The notes under the pieces: generated by a model | Database searches by the model: none | What the model saw: only the letters and a program-made list of their open reading frames with translations | What the model was told of the DNA's origin: nothing | In this document: positions 38,130 through 52,590 of the stretch, piece after piece | How positions within the stretch are numbered: position 1 is the first letter of the stretch | Layout of the letters: every line of letters starts with the position of its first letter | Origin: Onchocerca volvulus | Lineage: Eukaryota > Nematoda > Chromadorea > Rhabditida > Onchocercidae | DNA: 64,000 nucleotides | Reading direction: 5' to 3' | NCBI GenBank assembly: GCA_000499405.2 | Contig: HG738138.1 | Span: 21,772,824 to 21,836,823, forward strand | Position numbers and translations under genes: made by a program

Positions 38130-41100
38130 CGTTATCCACACGAATATCGACGCATACTTTTCATTTTATGATGAAAAAAAATTAGTGAGAATTTATTGTG
38201 ATGTTAAAACTACTGTATAAAATATCTTATGATTTATCCCGAAAATTATGACTGACACTTATCTGTGTTTTGACTATTTCTGGTAAGATTGAAATGTGAT
38301 AAGGCATAAATTAAAAAATTTAATTTGATAATTCGAATTCCTATTTATATCATAAAATTATTCATTAAGGAATTCAAATAAAAACTAAAATCCAGTTAAA
38401 TTTTTAGCTCCAATCCTTAAGTGTTACCGACAAACATATTCCATAAATACATCGAAATTCTTCAAAAAGTCGTGAGAGTAAACATGATGGGTTTTCAAAA
38501 TTTTATTTCAAACACGAATTCCCCCAAGAATATCTTGCATACACTTAAATTTCTTTTGCGCGAGCTTTTATCTATCAGTAATATCTCGTCATGTAGAGAA
38601 ATTGTTAGTATCGTTTGATTTGAAAATTTTGATTTAAAAAAAAAAATTGCTGTGAAAAGTTGGATTAACCATAGCTACATGAAAAATCAAAACTTTCCAG
38701 CAAGTTTTCTTAACAATCCTTGTAACTTTAAACATTTTAAATGAAAAGTTTGACCATTACATCGAAGAATTAGAAAATTCTAAAGAAGTGCGAAAGAAAT
38801 CGAGCACTTTCTAACAATATGTTGATAGACTAAGAAATATAGTTTTGAGAAATTGAAATATTTTATCTTAATTGGACTACAGTTTTCTTTTTTTTAAATT
38901 GAATTTCAGTTGGAATAGAATATTTTAAGTTTTTGAAATTATAATCCTCATTTAAAGAAACTATTAAATTTGCATTTAAATTAATAAAGCTCGGAAAATA
39001 CAAATATTTGGATTCTTCGGAAACGGAATTTCCAAGGAAATTTTTGTGAAAAAATCGGAACATTGAAAAAGAGTGATAAAAGGTTGGAAATTTATTGCAA
39101 CTTAATATGTTAGCATTTTTACAGCAGCAGTAGTAGCGTGTATGTAAAAGCCAGAAATGTTAATATCTGTCGACATTATTGATGATCGACCGCTTCAAGG
39201 GATTTCTTAGCTATTTATCTGTATGCTATTCCATTCATCGAGCATTAATTACAGTAGCCTGACTGACAGACTTGTCGAGAAAATTTAATGAGAAATTGGA
39301 CAGCCAATGATTTGCATTATTATTAAAATTTATTTAATATTTGTAATAAAATTTTCCCAATTATTTGTAATAAAATTCCGGATGAAAGTCTTGTTGTACT
39401 TTACACAAAAGAATTTGAAAATTGTTATTCTTATGAACAGAGGCGAATATTAAAACTGAAATATTCGCTGGTATTTTAAAAATGTTACCTCTAAAATTAA
39501 AACTAATTAACATTATAGAGTACTGCATTATATTATTTCAAATTTTGCAACCATCCATTCTAAATTCAACATTGTTTTGTAGCAGCCATTTTTGAAAATT
39601 AGAACTTTAAAAAAATGTGGAAAAATTTGAAGAGGATGAAAATTCAAGGAAATAATTTAGGAAATAGAAAAAATAGAATTAAAATTGATGAAGCAAAACA
39701 TTTTTTAAAAGTGAGGAGAAAAGTTCAAGGATGATGAAAATTCTGGATGTTAATGAAAAATTGTAAATTATAATAGGACAAATTGTTGTTTGTTAGCTCT
39801 CAATCAAAAATTGCTGTAGTTTTAAATTTATGAAAACTTTCAAAAGCAACAACAGGTTTTGCTAAACTTCGTCTCATTCCATCATTTTCTAAATTGAAAA
39901 AGTTTAAATTCTAAAAATGTTTTGAAGAAGTCAAAAACTGGAACGGCTTGTTATATGGTTTGGGGTCGCTCAGTGGAACGATAAAACGAAACATCTCATT
40001 GTCACACTCAAAAGGACATCGTATTATTTGCGAATATAAGCAAATATTTGAATGTGTAAGAATAAGAATTCGAGTATTCGAGTACTTGAAAGAATACTTC
40101 TCAAAGCTTATATTACATATTTTCTTCTCCCATCCTCGAACAGCCTCACTGATGAGTGCACTTACATTGAGTGACACTCTCAAAATCATTTCTCATTTGA
40201 AACTGCTAGTTCTGTTGAATTTATTAACTTTGCAAATCAAAAGTTATGATAAAAGATAAATTATTAAAAATAGATTGAGGTCAAGTGAAAATACAAATTA
40301 GAAGATCATTTGCATAGAAAAGATAACAAACATGCAAGGATAAATTTCCATATGTTTTGTTATATGAATGCTATATATGCTAGATTAGAACTATGATGGC
40401 CTTGGCCGGCTATTTCAGTAAATAGAAGGCTGATGTAGTAAGATACACAAAGTGTACTTAGATTCCTTGGAACAAACGAGAATTTCCACGTCATTTGTTT
40501 GTTAGAATCTGCCAAAAGAAATTGCGACTTACTTTGATAATAACTGCATGTCAAAGAAATCGCGGCTGAACAAAAGACAAGGTTAAACGACACTGAGAAA
40601 ACCAGAAGAATGAAGAAATGGAATGGCTAAATCAATTAATGAATGAACTGATAAATTAATGCACTGATGGGATTAATTGGATAATTAATCTGGGCTGCCT
40701 AACAAAATTGATTTAACGATTAATCTTTCACAATGTTTTAAAGAACGAAAAGAACGAGAAGTGATATGATTTATGGTGGGTGACCAGTTTGTTGGGAAGA
40801 CAATAAATTTATAGGGGAAAGGTGGTGTATCAGCAAAATGAAAATGTGTACATTTTGGAGAAGAAACAAAACCGATAGCAGATGGTGATGAGACAGGTAA
40901 AGTACGAATGTGACTAATCAAATGACAAGTAGCAACCTGTGCATGGGAGAAAAAATGATGATGATGATTTAGTGGGAATTAAAATGAATTATTGGCTAAT
41001 ACACAATTGAGCGATTCATTCTCTCAACATCGGAAAGTAATAATAACGAAAGTTTGAAGACAATTGGCTTTCTTGCTAGCACTGGCAAGGAGGATTGAGA

Positions 41101-44100
41101 GGGGATCGAGAAAAGGTTGTCAGCGAAACCCGTCAATTCAACTGACACTCAGCACTCAATCATATTTTCAACGCAACGAATCATCATCATACCCAACTTG
41201 CGAATTTCTTCTAACTTTCTTCATTCCAGACTCCCCTTCTTAGACTACCGATTTTTGAAAATTATCACTTATTATTATCATTTCAACTGAAACTATCCTT
41301 ATCATCATCATCATCGTTCTTAACCGTCAGCTAATTCAAGATATAGAGATAATGTTACTTGGCAGACAGGAAAGAAGTAATACATGTTTAGAAAAAATAT
41401 TCTTATTGTGTTTTTCGTGAGCTTGTTTTATTTACATTTTAAAGTTTATTTGATGAGCAAAATATTGTTTAGGAACTAGTTGTAGAATATGGATGTAGGG
41501 ATAGATGAACAGAAGTTTTTAGTAGACGAAATGACATATAAATGCAATGAAGTAGAATGGATGACAGGTTTGATAAATGCAAAATTCAAAACATTTCTTT
41601 TCAATTCTTCAATTTTTAAGCATTCCATCTTTGAATTTTGTGTTTTCTTCCATTCATCGCTGTGAAACATCTTTAAAGTATTCTTAGAGCTATTTTTTTT
41701 TTTTTTTTTGCTCTTTACTTAAATATCTCGAGAAATAAAATTGCGAATTCGCAATTAAAATTAATTTATTTCAATGAACAATCATGTGTTAAGCTTTGAA
41801 CAATTACCATCTTAATCTCTGAGTTAAAAAAAAATTTCTTAGAAATCCATTAGTGGATGAAAATCGACTGAAATCTTTGACAAATAGGGGAAAGCAAGAG
41901 GAATGCATAAATTATGAAGTATGCTACTAGAAAATGAAAATGAATTGGCATAATGTTGGAGACACTTAGCCAAAGGACTTTGCCATCTGTAGGCTTCAGG
42001 CAAAAATAATTATTCTGCTTCCTTATCTTTACGATATTGTTTTTTAGTCTATTCACATGAAATCAATTTTATTATCTATGTTAGAAGTGTGAGTTTCCGG
42101 TCCACTTGAAATTAATGCTTCATTTCTAAAGAATTAAGCTAAGAGTTAAAAAAGTTAATTAAATATTTAATTATTTTAAATTAGTGAGTTGTTGAATATT
42201 TATTATATTTAAATAAATGAGATTTAAAATGACAAAGGACTATTCTTTCGGAATGGAGATTAAAAGTATTATGTTCACATCAAAAAGACCAAGTTCTCTT
42301 ATGTGTTATATTATTCGGATAACAGAAAAGTTCGAGCTAGCAATCTCGATGTGGATTTCTTAATAAAACTGTAAAACGTAACCTTTCTGAAGGATTTTGA
42401 AATTGTATATATAAAAAGAAAAGTTAGACCGGAGTGGTAATGAAGAATGAAATGGAAAGGCATGTGAGTAAATTCGACAAGCTGTGCAAATAGTTCAGCG
42501 ATGTTTGAGAATGAACAAACTTTTTCGAATTTCGCAAAAACTAAAATTGCATTCTTTTCTATCATAGTGTCGTTCCATTTTGCCTTTTTTTAGATTTGAA
42601 TAGATGAAGGAATGAAAGAAAAAATATATATGTGTTGAAATTTATATTTGAAATTATTTAACATTATGATGAAAAAAATTAACCGAAAAATTTTATGGGT
42701 TACAATCAGATATTCGCAAAAACTTAACTTGGCTTTTTTTTTTTTTGACCACAAAAAACTATTCTTTCGCGTAGAATTGAAATATTATTTCTATGCAAAT
42801 AATAAATTTAACATGAAATGGTATGTATAATTGTTACTTAATTCATGCTTTCAATTTTTATTATTGATTGATTGCATTTTAACCTACAGAAATAATTATT
42901 GCGCTTTGAAAAGATATTATTTCTTCTGACGTAAGCCTAAAATGATATGAACCTTCGAATTGAATAGTCTTTTTTAACCGAAAATATGATCAAAAATCAA
43001 TCAATGGTCATTCAAAGACCATTTAAGTCCTTGATTCGAAGAATATCAAATGCAATTTTCAAATTGTGTATTCGCTTTCTGCAACAGCAAAATATTTCAT
43101 GTATTAGATTAAAAGTTTTGATATGCAAAGATGAAAAGATGAAAGGGCATTCCTATCAATTGCAAGAAAGAAACGAAAAGTGATGCCAGGAAGTTTAAAA
43201 AAACGATGCTATTTTTCATTAGTTGTTGCGATGAAAAATATCAAAAATTAAATTGTTGCTTTCCGAAAGAAATTCATTTTTAAAAAAAAATTTGAAATCA
43301 AAGAAAAAACTCATTGTAGGTTTGATTCGCACGAAAATACAACCTAGGAGTAATTGTGATTCAACATATTCTTCACTTCCAATTTGATTAGAACAAGAAA
43401 GTATTACACAGGTAAAATAACTGACTTTCTTAAAAGAGCGATTCTTTCTGTCTGCAAATATAATATATAAAAGTTATTATGAAATCGCAACAAAACTCAA
43501 TACATTGAAAGTTCACTCTCGAGGTGAAATCAAGAATGTTGTCTTTGCAGAAAAATTCTGGATGACTGCAGTCGCAACCACAAGAAACAAGAGATTAATT
43601 TTGTTGAAGAATCTAGAAATTCTCGAATTATGAATCTAAATGATTATTAAGTTCATGCGAATAATCAGCTTTACAAAAAAGATCTAAAGTTTCAGACCTT
43701 TGTATTCAAATCTTTTTCACTATTCGAATTTACTTCAATGATTTTTTTCATCTGAATTAATGAATGAAATTAATGAGCTCATTCGTCATTGGATTTACCA
43801 AAAAACAAAAATCTTCACCAAAGTATTTATCCTATTGCAGTTTTTCAATCTTTTCATGCAAATTACAATTAGGCCAGGAATTAGGATTTAAAAAGACTTC
43901 GATTAAAAATTTTCTTGAAATCCATAAAATGACAAATAATTATCACCACAATCATCATCTTTTAAGCATTTTTACGAGACTACAATTGATAATTTCGTTC
44001 GTATTTTCTTTTCCGGCTTAAAAAAGAAAATGCTTCTATGGCTTCTGCTGTAATATGACTTTTTTTGTTCCTGCAGAAGTTCTTATCATAACACATGGAA

Positions 44101-45979
44101 GCAATAATGATAATACTGATGATAATTGATAATTGATACTGATTATTAGTGACTATCAGTGACAGTATTAAAGTGTCAAACTTATAAGCTCAAGGATGAA
44201 GTTGGAAGACAGAAAAAAAGTAGCACAAATAAGTACATATTCCTTTATTCATTTTTAAAAATTGCTTAGAACAAAAAAGTGCTGAAAACTTCTTTCACAT
44301 CAATTTTCTTTAATGGTGTACAGAGCCCTTGAATAATAAATTGATTTAGAATGACTCTTATCGAGCTATTCTGGATAAAGTATTCTTAAAATAGTGAAAC
44401 AACATATTTAATAAATTGACAGCTTGTTAAGAATAGTATTCTAATGGAGTGTTATCAAAAAATTCAGGTGAATGAATTAACTGATAAAACGAAATTTACT
44501 TGATTTATCTCACTGACAGTAAGTATGATTCATTTATTGATTTGCTGCAATTTTCCAAGTGTGAAATTATTCAAACAAGCAAAATTTTTATCTCTCTTTC
44601 CCTAAGGATAGGAATTTTTAATGAAATATATCTTTAATAATATTAATAATTTATTTAATTCCTTTTGTCTTTAAAAGAATTTTCAATAATTAATGAATAA
44701 GCTCTCAAAAGATCAAGAAAAGGTGTATTCCTCGAACTTGGAGAGATAAAGGGTTGGATGATTGTTGGTTTTACCAATGATTTCATTCAGTATTTCTTTA
44801 ATTTGATTTCATGCTCATCGATCCAGAATGTCAAATGTGCATTAAGCAGTAATGCATTAGCAAAGATCTTTTATTCCTAATTTTAGACAACTTATAGCCA
44901 CTTTTCTTCCAAGTTTTTCTCCTTTGGATGACTCACCGACAGCATATAATTACTCACTGAAACTTGATTATGGACAGGGAAGTTTCATCTATCTGATAAT
45001 ATCAGATGGTTTTGAAACTATCAGGAGAGTATTCTAGTCTACTCATTTCTTTTTTTCATTACCTGAATTAATTCTGTAGAAGAATATTAAAGATGCTGTG
45101 AAATGCTCATATCATAACATCATCATTAACAGAAAAATGATGAACGGAAAAAAATTTTTGTCGATGAAATTAGCGAGATTTCAGTGATTTAGCTAATTAG
45201 TTTTCATCGAACCAGTGGAATGCAAGTTCTTAAAGAAAATTTCATTTAATGATCATATGACGATAGTTACATTAAGTGGTGAAATTTGAAAAAATTTTCT
45301 TCAATTTTCGGTTTGACTCATTGCAAAAGACTAAATGAATATTTCGCATTTTTTATTTGCCACAAAAATTAGTTAAAATTCTTGAAATTATTCGATAGCA
45401 TTAGTGAATTGTGTGGAAATTTGAAGAAATTAAAAAAGTTATTTGTTAAGAAATTCATTTAAATTTTGAAAAAAAGCAACGTCTGCTCATAAAAAACTCT
45501 CTTTTTTATGACTTCTTAGGTAAGTATTCAACGATCAGATTTTGAAATTACTGGCGCCTAAACAGTCAAAATTTCGAAAAAAAAAAATCGAAATGCTGTT
45601 GTTCAGCAGTAACAGTATAGCAATAGTTTTGAAAATGAAAAAAGATATCTGTCAGTTTGAGACGTCTGATTGTTCATTAGCAACGTTGATGTGCACATCG
45701 TGATCGGTCGCGTCGAGTCAATTGATTGTCAGTTAGCATTTTCGGTTTGTCGCAATTTTTAGTGTAATTATGAAAAGTTCAGTTGACAAGTAACACTGAA
45801 AGGCTTGTCGAAAAAAAAGGTGCAAGAATAAATAGATAAAAAGGGATATTCTCGAGATTTCAATTTCAAATGAATCACATTCAATTGGGCTAAGAATGAG
45901 TTTTTTTCTTTTTTTTTTTCATTTTAAGACACATTTAAAATCAAATGCAATTTTCCAACAAATCTATAAAAATAAAATG

Positions 45980-46085
45980 TAAATGTTCGTTGCTATTTGC
46001 CGCACGACGTTTCAAGTTCTTCACCGATTGATTTGAAATTTTGATGCAATGTTGCATTTAAGAATTTTCGGATTTGTTGAAACCG
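45980..46085 (+). repeat. dispersed repeat, copy 1
   Basis: It shares TAAATGTTCGT, ACGTTTCAAGTTCTT and ATTGATTTGAAATT, in the same order, with 63837-64000. This copy lacks an internal segment present in the other. It is a member of an interspersed repeat family; its type is not determined. Confidence 0.6.
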
Positions 46086-48869
46086 ACCATACGAAACATG
46101 GCCAGCTCTAGCTATAGATGAATAAATTCTGAATATAGCGAGTTTGCTTCATTCAATAAATTAAATATCAAATGAATGTATAAAAAAATGCGTAAAGGTT
46201 GCATTTCCTTTAATGAACAATTAACATCTGCGAGGTAGATAGTAGTTAATGAAAAATGTTTAGCGATCAGCGATCATTTAAGTGCTATGGATTAAAGCAA
46301 AACTATCAAATCGTTTTCATGTCTTTGAAGATTAATATACTTCTAGGAAAAATGAACAGCAGTCGGTAAAGAAAAATTTAGCGAAATTAAATAGATTTTC
46401 ACACTTCCAATAACTATTTCTTGCTTGTCTAAGCCATTCTTACAAATGACTTTGTTACACATTCATTCATACACAAAATAAACTAAAGGAATGTCAACTG
46501 ATTAATATCACACTGAGCTAAGAAAGCTGATCAAAGAAATGGTGATTTCAAACACTAACGATTAAGAATACACAGCTGCTTACAGTTAAAAACTTGGAAG
46601 TTAAAAACTTAAAAAGATATCAATTTAATATGCTACAAAAATCAAAAATGGACAAACAAAACAAAAAATTATGTGCGGTTTTTTCATAAAAATAAAAAAA
46701 AAATATGGTTAATTGGAAAAATGTTATGTTTTACAATAAATGAAATGTTAAAACAAGATAGAAGACTCGTCCAAAAGGTGAAAATACGAAATTGAGTATA
46801 AAAAAGAATTTGGTTTGTCCAAACTTTTTTTCGCAAATTCTCGCAAATTGAAAATACTCTTTTAATGGTGAAAACAACAACAAGGAGCTTAGTATTTGCT
46901 AGATCTCTCATTAGATAATTACGAAATTGGCTTTTATCGGAAATTTCACCAGAACAAATGTGCAAAAAATGCTGATGTTTTCGATTCCCGCAAACCATTG
47001 CAAGCACTTCAGAAAATTTTCCTGCTGATGTTTGAATCAATTCCGCATAAAAATTTTTACGTAATTCTGGAATTGTATAAAAGCATTGTTGCTAGTAAAA
47101 TGTCAATATTTGAAAACAAGCCGATCAAATAATTCAGCAATTTACTGGAGTCGAAAATATCCACGCTGGTTGTTTATTCTTCCATATAATAAGAATATTA
47201 GTAATCGAAATATTTCAATATTGCAAATATCTATAAATACTTGCACCATATTGTTTACATCGATGTAAAATTCAAGTCAGGTGTCACAGATGTTCACGAG
47301 TAGGTTAGGAAGTAGTCTGACTGGAGAGTATAAATTTCAAGGTATGAAAGCACAATTTGAAGATATTAGTGTACAAGCTATAACTATAACTCTCAATTAT
47401 TGACATTCATTACAAGTTCATTCATTTCATCCATTTCTAACAAATTTTCAAAATTATGCAGTTTTTTTAAGAATCACTTTTTACATGTATGTTGCTATTT
47501 TCAGTATAGGCAAATCAATTTTTTTAACTTTTGATTGGATGCTTTTAAATAATAGTTCCAAGCTACATTGATTTAATTAATTTCATTAATTTTAAGGCTT
47601 CTATAGTTCAGTTGTGCTGTTCACTGATCACTTTGTTTTAATTTTTTGTCATTTAGAAATTCTAATTTTGTCCAAATTTAGCAACAATCAACGATGAATA
47701 GCACAATTTTTCTATCATCATCATCATATTATATGTACAACAATATTTTTGCTTTATTTCTATCCGAATCCAGGGTCTTAGCATTGGTAGATTAAAGAAC
47801 ATGTGGTTTTGTGTTATTTTGATAAATTTGTTGATAGCGACATTTTAATCGCAAACAAATGTTTATTTTCCTACAAGTAATTCGACTAATCTTCTAACCA
47901 TTTCTTTCTTTTTCAAGCCTCTTAATTGAATAACTGTGATAAGTTCCTTTTTTTTTTTATCGAATTGCCAATTTTCGAATCGTTAAACAATATCCAGTTT
48001 TCTTGGACATATATGTTTCATCAGTCACTATTTGTATGTATAATACAGTTATAGTTTCAATAAATGTCACATTCCAATTCAAACCTAATTGTCATACTTT
48101 CTTGTGAAAGAAAGAAAATTATGCTTAGTTTGTTGAACTGATTATTTATGCTCTCTGAATATTTTAATTTAAAACTTTCTCCTAGCCCGAAATTCATTCG
48201 AATCAGCAAGAAATTGAGCTAAAATGCAATAAAATACGTGATTTCTTGCTTAATCATGATTTGGATGCCATCATCAATGATATAGCTCATCGCAACTTAT
48301 CACAAAAACGGAAGCAAAAAATCGTTTTTCATTTGATGGAAAAAATGATATAAAAATAAAAATGCACATTGTATAACAAATCTTTGCTTGACAACTAAAA
48401 CTCATTAAGTTTCATTTTTTTTAATTTTAATGATCGAAATGTTGGTTAATAGATTAGCAACAGATGATTTTTTCGTGGAATGTTAGCAGCTTTGATAAAA
48501 ATAGAAACCATTTGCTTGTCGTTTTTTCTGCAATTGTAATAAATAAAATGTGAATGAAGAAATTTGCATTTTCAGAAATATAAAGTTTGAATGATCTAAC
48601 ACTAAACATGAATCCTCTTTTATTGCCTTCAACATCTCAGCTCCTAGCATTTCGTACAGCCCATCCTTAATAAATTCATTCCATTATTCCATCTTTATTG
48701 ATCATAGATTCCTTTAGATCCAAAAATTTCAACTGCTTGTATCATCGAGTGAATTAGTTCGTAAATTAGTGAATTAATTAGTTAGAAGTAAAGTAGTTAG
48801 AAAAAGCATATCCATTCTATTCTATTTTTTCCTTTTAATGATTCGTTCCATTTCATCCATTTCAAATTA

Positions 48870-49085
48870 GGGATTGATTCAGTCTTTTTTCGAAAAACTT
48901 CAATTCATTTTTTCCATTATGTCAAATATGGCTTAAATGAAAAACTATCAATACTTGACCTTTTTCTATCCATTTAAAGTAAGGATTCCTTCAATTTTTT
49001 TTTGAGAAACTTCACTTTATTCTTCCCAATATCTGAAATGTAGAATTGTTTAAAATGATGGACCGCAAATACTTGATCTTTCTCC
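48870..49085. repeat. diverged tandem repeat, about 105-bp unit
   Basis: Two units share, in order, AGGATT or GGGATT, TTC, a T-run, GAAAAACTTCA or GAGAAACTTCA, CCATTAT or CCAATAT, and AATACTTGA. No coding content. Confidence 0.5.
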
Positions 49086-51699
49086 GAAACTTTAATTCAC
49101 TGCAAAAACCTTTTTTTATATGTATTCCACCCTATTTTTTTTTATATGATCGGTTAAATCAATTTCAGTATGCTTGAATCAGATGTTTTAGATTAAATTT
49201 TCAAGCTAATTTCTAATCTCTCAATTGCTAAGATTCTGTATTTGATGGAAATTTTTCTTTAACGAGAAATTTTCGAAATGAAAAAAAAAAAAAGAAAAAT
49301 TGAGTAAAGCAAACTTCTGCAAATGTCGATCTCAAAATATCTGCATTCAGTCGATGAAATTTAATTTTACTATATTTTCAGCAATCGAAATTTCATAAAG
49401 TTTAGGCTTCTTCTTCATCCCGAGATGTTTCATATTGATTTCCAATAGTATGTATGTACTTTCTTGCGGTATAAATCGATTTTTTGGCCTGAAAATTTCC
49501 AAAAAGAGTCATTCATTCTCCCTTAACAAACGAGCAATATAAAAAGTAAATTTTGCTTGAATGAAAGCTGTTTTAACCAACAAGTGTTCGATTTTGTCCA
49601 AAAATCAATGAACTGCACATCCCACTGGTCTCTCTGGCTCTTTGAATAGATTCTTCCAGCCTATTATGAAAAATTTCGAAAATTCACTTTGCCAACATTC
49701 TTTCAATAATTGTTTTTGTTTTCTTTATCACCACCTGCTTTGCATTTGTTTACAAGTTTATTTTCAGCTGCTAAATCTTTCAGTATCAATTTCGAATAAT
49801 GATCAAGCTTATGCGTATATCCCAAACTTGTTGGGCATTGATGTTGATATCTGCGAAAATTTTAGCTTTGAACTCTCCAAAAATCCCTTAAATTCTGTTT
49901 TTTCTGATTGTTCGAAAATCTTCATTGAATATTATTTGTTTTGCAATTATCGAATAAACTTTATTTATAGCCAAGTTTATGGCATAAAATTCTGGAACGT
50001 AAAAAATTTACAATTTCATTCGTTTTTTTTAAATTAAAATTACGCAAATTCATTGTATTTTATAAAAATCTTTCATTTTTTACTGATTGTTGTTAAGATT
50101 TTATTCTTTTATTTACGAAGTTTTCATTGTTCAATTTAGATCCGATAAATTTTGATAATTATTCGGCACTGGGACAGTAAGACTTTACCATCATTCTTTT
50201 TGGTCATTAAAAGCATATTGCTTCGAGTTTATTATTTTTTTTTTCTTTAAAAAAATGGTTTTCTTCTATTTATACTTATCTTTATTAAAAAAAAAAAAAA
50301 AAAGACAAAAGCCAAAAGTATAATTTTGAGTTTTTTACAGAAAGCTATGGATCAAAAATTAAAAACGAATTTTAACCAAAATTCATTCAAAAAAATTTTT
50401 AAGTATCTATCAGAAAATATTCCGGTTTCTAGCTTTTCTGAAGAGGATGAAAAATTTTTTGGTAAATCAATACGGTCATTACTAGAGTATTCATATATAA
50501 ATATATAAAAATCAAGACGATTAATGAATCTGAGACAGTTGCGGAAGTCTTGTATGTTAACATTCGTATTTTTGAAGAACTGTGATTATCAGTAATTTTG
50601 TATAAGTAATCAAGCAATAATAATCCATATTCCAAAACCATTACTTCATTATTTTGTATAATTTTCAATTATTTCAGAGATTCTTAGTGATGATCATTAC
50701 GATCATTGCTGTAACTGTTCAAATTTAATTTCAGTAATTCATTTCAGTAATTTTCTTCTTTAAGCATTTGAATGACATAAACAGTGCGCTTTATTGTTGT
50801 AATTAAACAAACCTCATTGCTATAACAAAATGCAGCAGTAGAATGGCAAATAAAATTGAATATAAACAGCTTTGTGCTTAATTTTTCCATTTTTTTTTTT
50901 CGTATCATAAAATTAGGGAGAGAGGGAACTATAGTTCATTATTACTGATTACTCATTATCACTAATCTCGCTATTATCATCATTACTACTTTCAAGATAT
51001 GTTAAACTCATATTTTGTCGGGATTGAACTTCCGGAAAATTCGCGTTGCTTTAAGAAGTGATTTGTTTTTTCATTTTTTCTTTAAAGGATGTTTGTCTTA
51101 TAGAAATGAAAAGTCTAAAGTCCATCTAAAAACTTAACTACTTGGTTGTTTTTCTTCCAGAACGATATTGATAACTTATAAAGCATTATTGTCACATTTT
51201 TCATTCCTCCTTTACAACCGCAACTGTTCATTTTTACATTTTTGCGAGGAATCGAATCGATAATCTAATCATCTGTTGAATTGGTCGGGACTTGAGTGAC
51301 AAAAACTGTCATCTTACCTTGAACAAACAACCATGAAATTTTGTAAAAGCTAATTTTTATTGTAACTAAAAATCTTTTGATTTTTCTACTTATTCCTATA
51401 TGTCTGATTTAATTTGATCTTTTCTTCAGTGTTGATCTTTGTTCGGGTCATATTTCCTGAAATTATTTACCGCATAAATAATGTTTGAAAGATGAAGTTT
51501 AAATTTCGGCTTTAAGAATTTAAATTCAAATCCAATAATGATTCACTGCTACAACAATACTAAGCATTTTTTTCAGTAATGAAAATTGCTTGATTGTCTA
51601 GCAAATGATGTTTGTTCAGAGTTTTATTACACATTAACTTTCTTAAATCAATCTTTACCATCACATTTTACTGCAAAATTTTTCTTTATTTTACTATAA

Positions 51700-51774
51700 A
51701 ACCTAAGCGCAATATTTCATGATCAAAGAACTCAAGAAAAAAGTCATCTGATCATAAAATATTGCGCTTAGGTT
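51700..51774 (-). ncRNA. candidate small-RNA hairpin (26-bp stem, 23-nt loop)
   Basis: Arms 51700-51725 and 51749-51774 are complementary over 26 bp with one mismatch, which becomes a G-U pair if the minus strand is transcribed. Total length is about 75 nt, the size of a microRNA precursor. The stem (AACCTAAGCGCAATATTT at its base) has no seed I recognise among known nematode families. A short foldback element is the alternative. Confidence 0.35.
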
Positions 51775-52394
51775 GGCAGGTTGCAGTCTGAGATCTGTTT
51801 ACAGTGCAATACATCATACCATCCATTATATACGATTAATTGATTTCGGGTGGCAATGTGTCACTCTGTCACCTATTCAGGTATCTTCAATGGATCTTTT
51901 AGTATCCATCATTCCTCTCTCCTTTCCTCCTCACAAACATCCGTTTCACTTGTTAATTACAGATCGCATCTTTTATTGTTAAAACCACCTGTTTGATAGT
52001 AATTATAAAACTTCGTCATGACGAGTTTCTCTTTTTATTTACCCATTTTTTATAGAAAAAATTTCTTCCATCTGAAATACAGTAAAATTAAAAATAACAT
52101 TTTTATCATTTATCGACACTCTCCTTTTTATTATTGTATTTTTAATTTGAACAAACTTTTCATTCTGAGCAGTAATAGTTGATTTATGCTCTCTCTACCT
52201 ATTTCGTGTTGTCACTGATTTTCTTACTAATGTCAAATATAAGACTTTTTTTTTTGATTTTTTCTATTTCCTAAAATTTTCAAACTTGTCAAATTCTGTC
52301 AGTTATGCAATGAATTGAGCTCCTTTCCTTCATTTAGTCTTCTCTATCAAATTTTAATCATATGATTGCAACATATCACTATTTTTGGATGTAG

Positions 52395-52590
52395 AATCAT
52401 ACTTTATTTGGAATTGTTTAAAATTCCCACCGGCTTTTTAATAATAAATTTTCGGATCAAGGTAAGCATTCGTAATAGTGAAACTAATATTAAGCAAAGT
52501 AAATGTGAATCAATAAAAACTTTCTTAATTTTAAAAATTCAGCGAATTAAGATTCGTGAGGGTCAGTTACAGTGGTTCCCTGAAGAATAA
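52395..52590 (+). CDS. possible two-exon gene end, function unknown
   Basis: An open stretch 52395-52461 ends at a strong donor (CAAG then GTAAGC) in phase 0. After an 81-nt intron, ATTCAG is followed at 52543 by an in-phase reading (RIKIREGQLQWFPEE) to TAA at 52590. The joined piece is hydrophobic then basic. No upstream start or exons were found, so this could be the 3' end of a small gene or chance. Confidence 0.2.

Larger units (their letters stand above)
38130..51699. other. gene-poor stretch, middle part
   Basis: No recognisable gene. Items of note: a less AT-rich patch with long minus-strand frames at 40360-41340, one copy of a dispersed repeat at 45980-46085, a palindrome GATGTGCACATC near 45690, a diverged tandem repeat at 48870-49085, and a 131-codon AT-rich frame at 49642-50037 that looks random. 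Confidence 0.4.

Noticed and set aside
39911..40259. opposite-strand frames of 92 and 103 codons
   Set aside because: Shadows of each other in AT-rich DNA, with no motif and no exon partners.
46684..47132. overlapping opposite-strand frames of 118 and 78 codons
   Set aside because: Mutual shadows, no recognisable domain, no supporting exons.
49642..50037. 131-codon open frame on the plus strand
   Set aside because: Longest frame outside known genes, but rich in Phe/Tyr/Asn/Ile from AT bias, with no motif or splice context; a frame this long is expected occasionally in 64 kb of such DNA.
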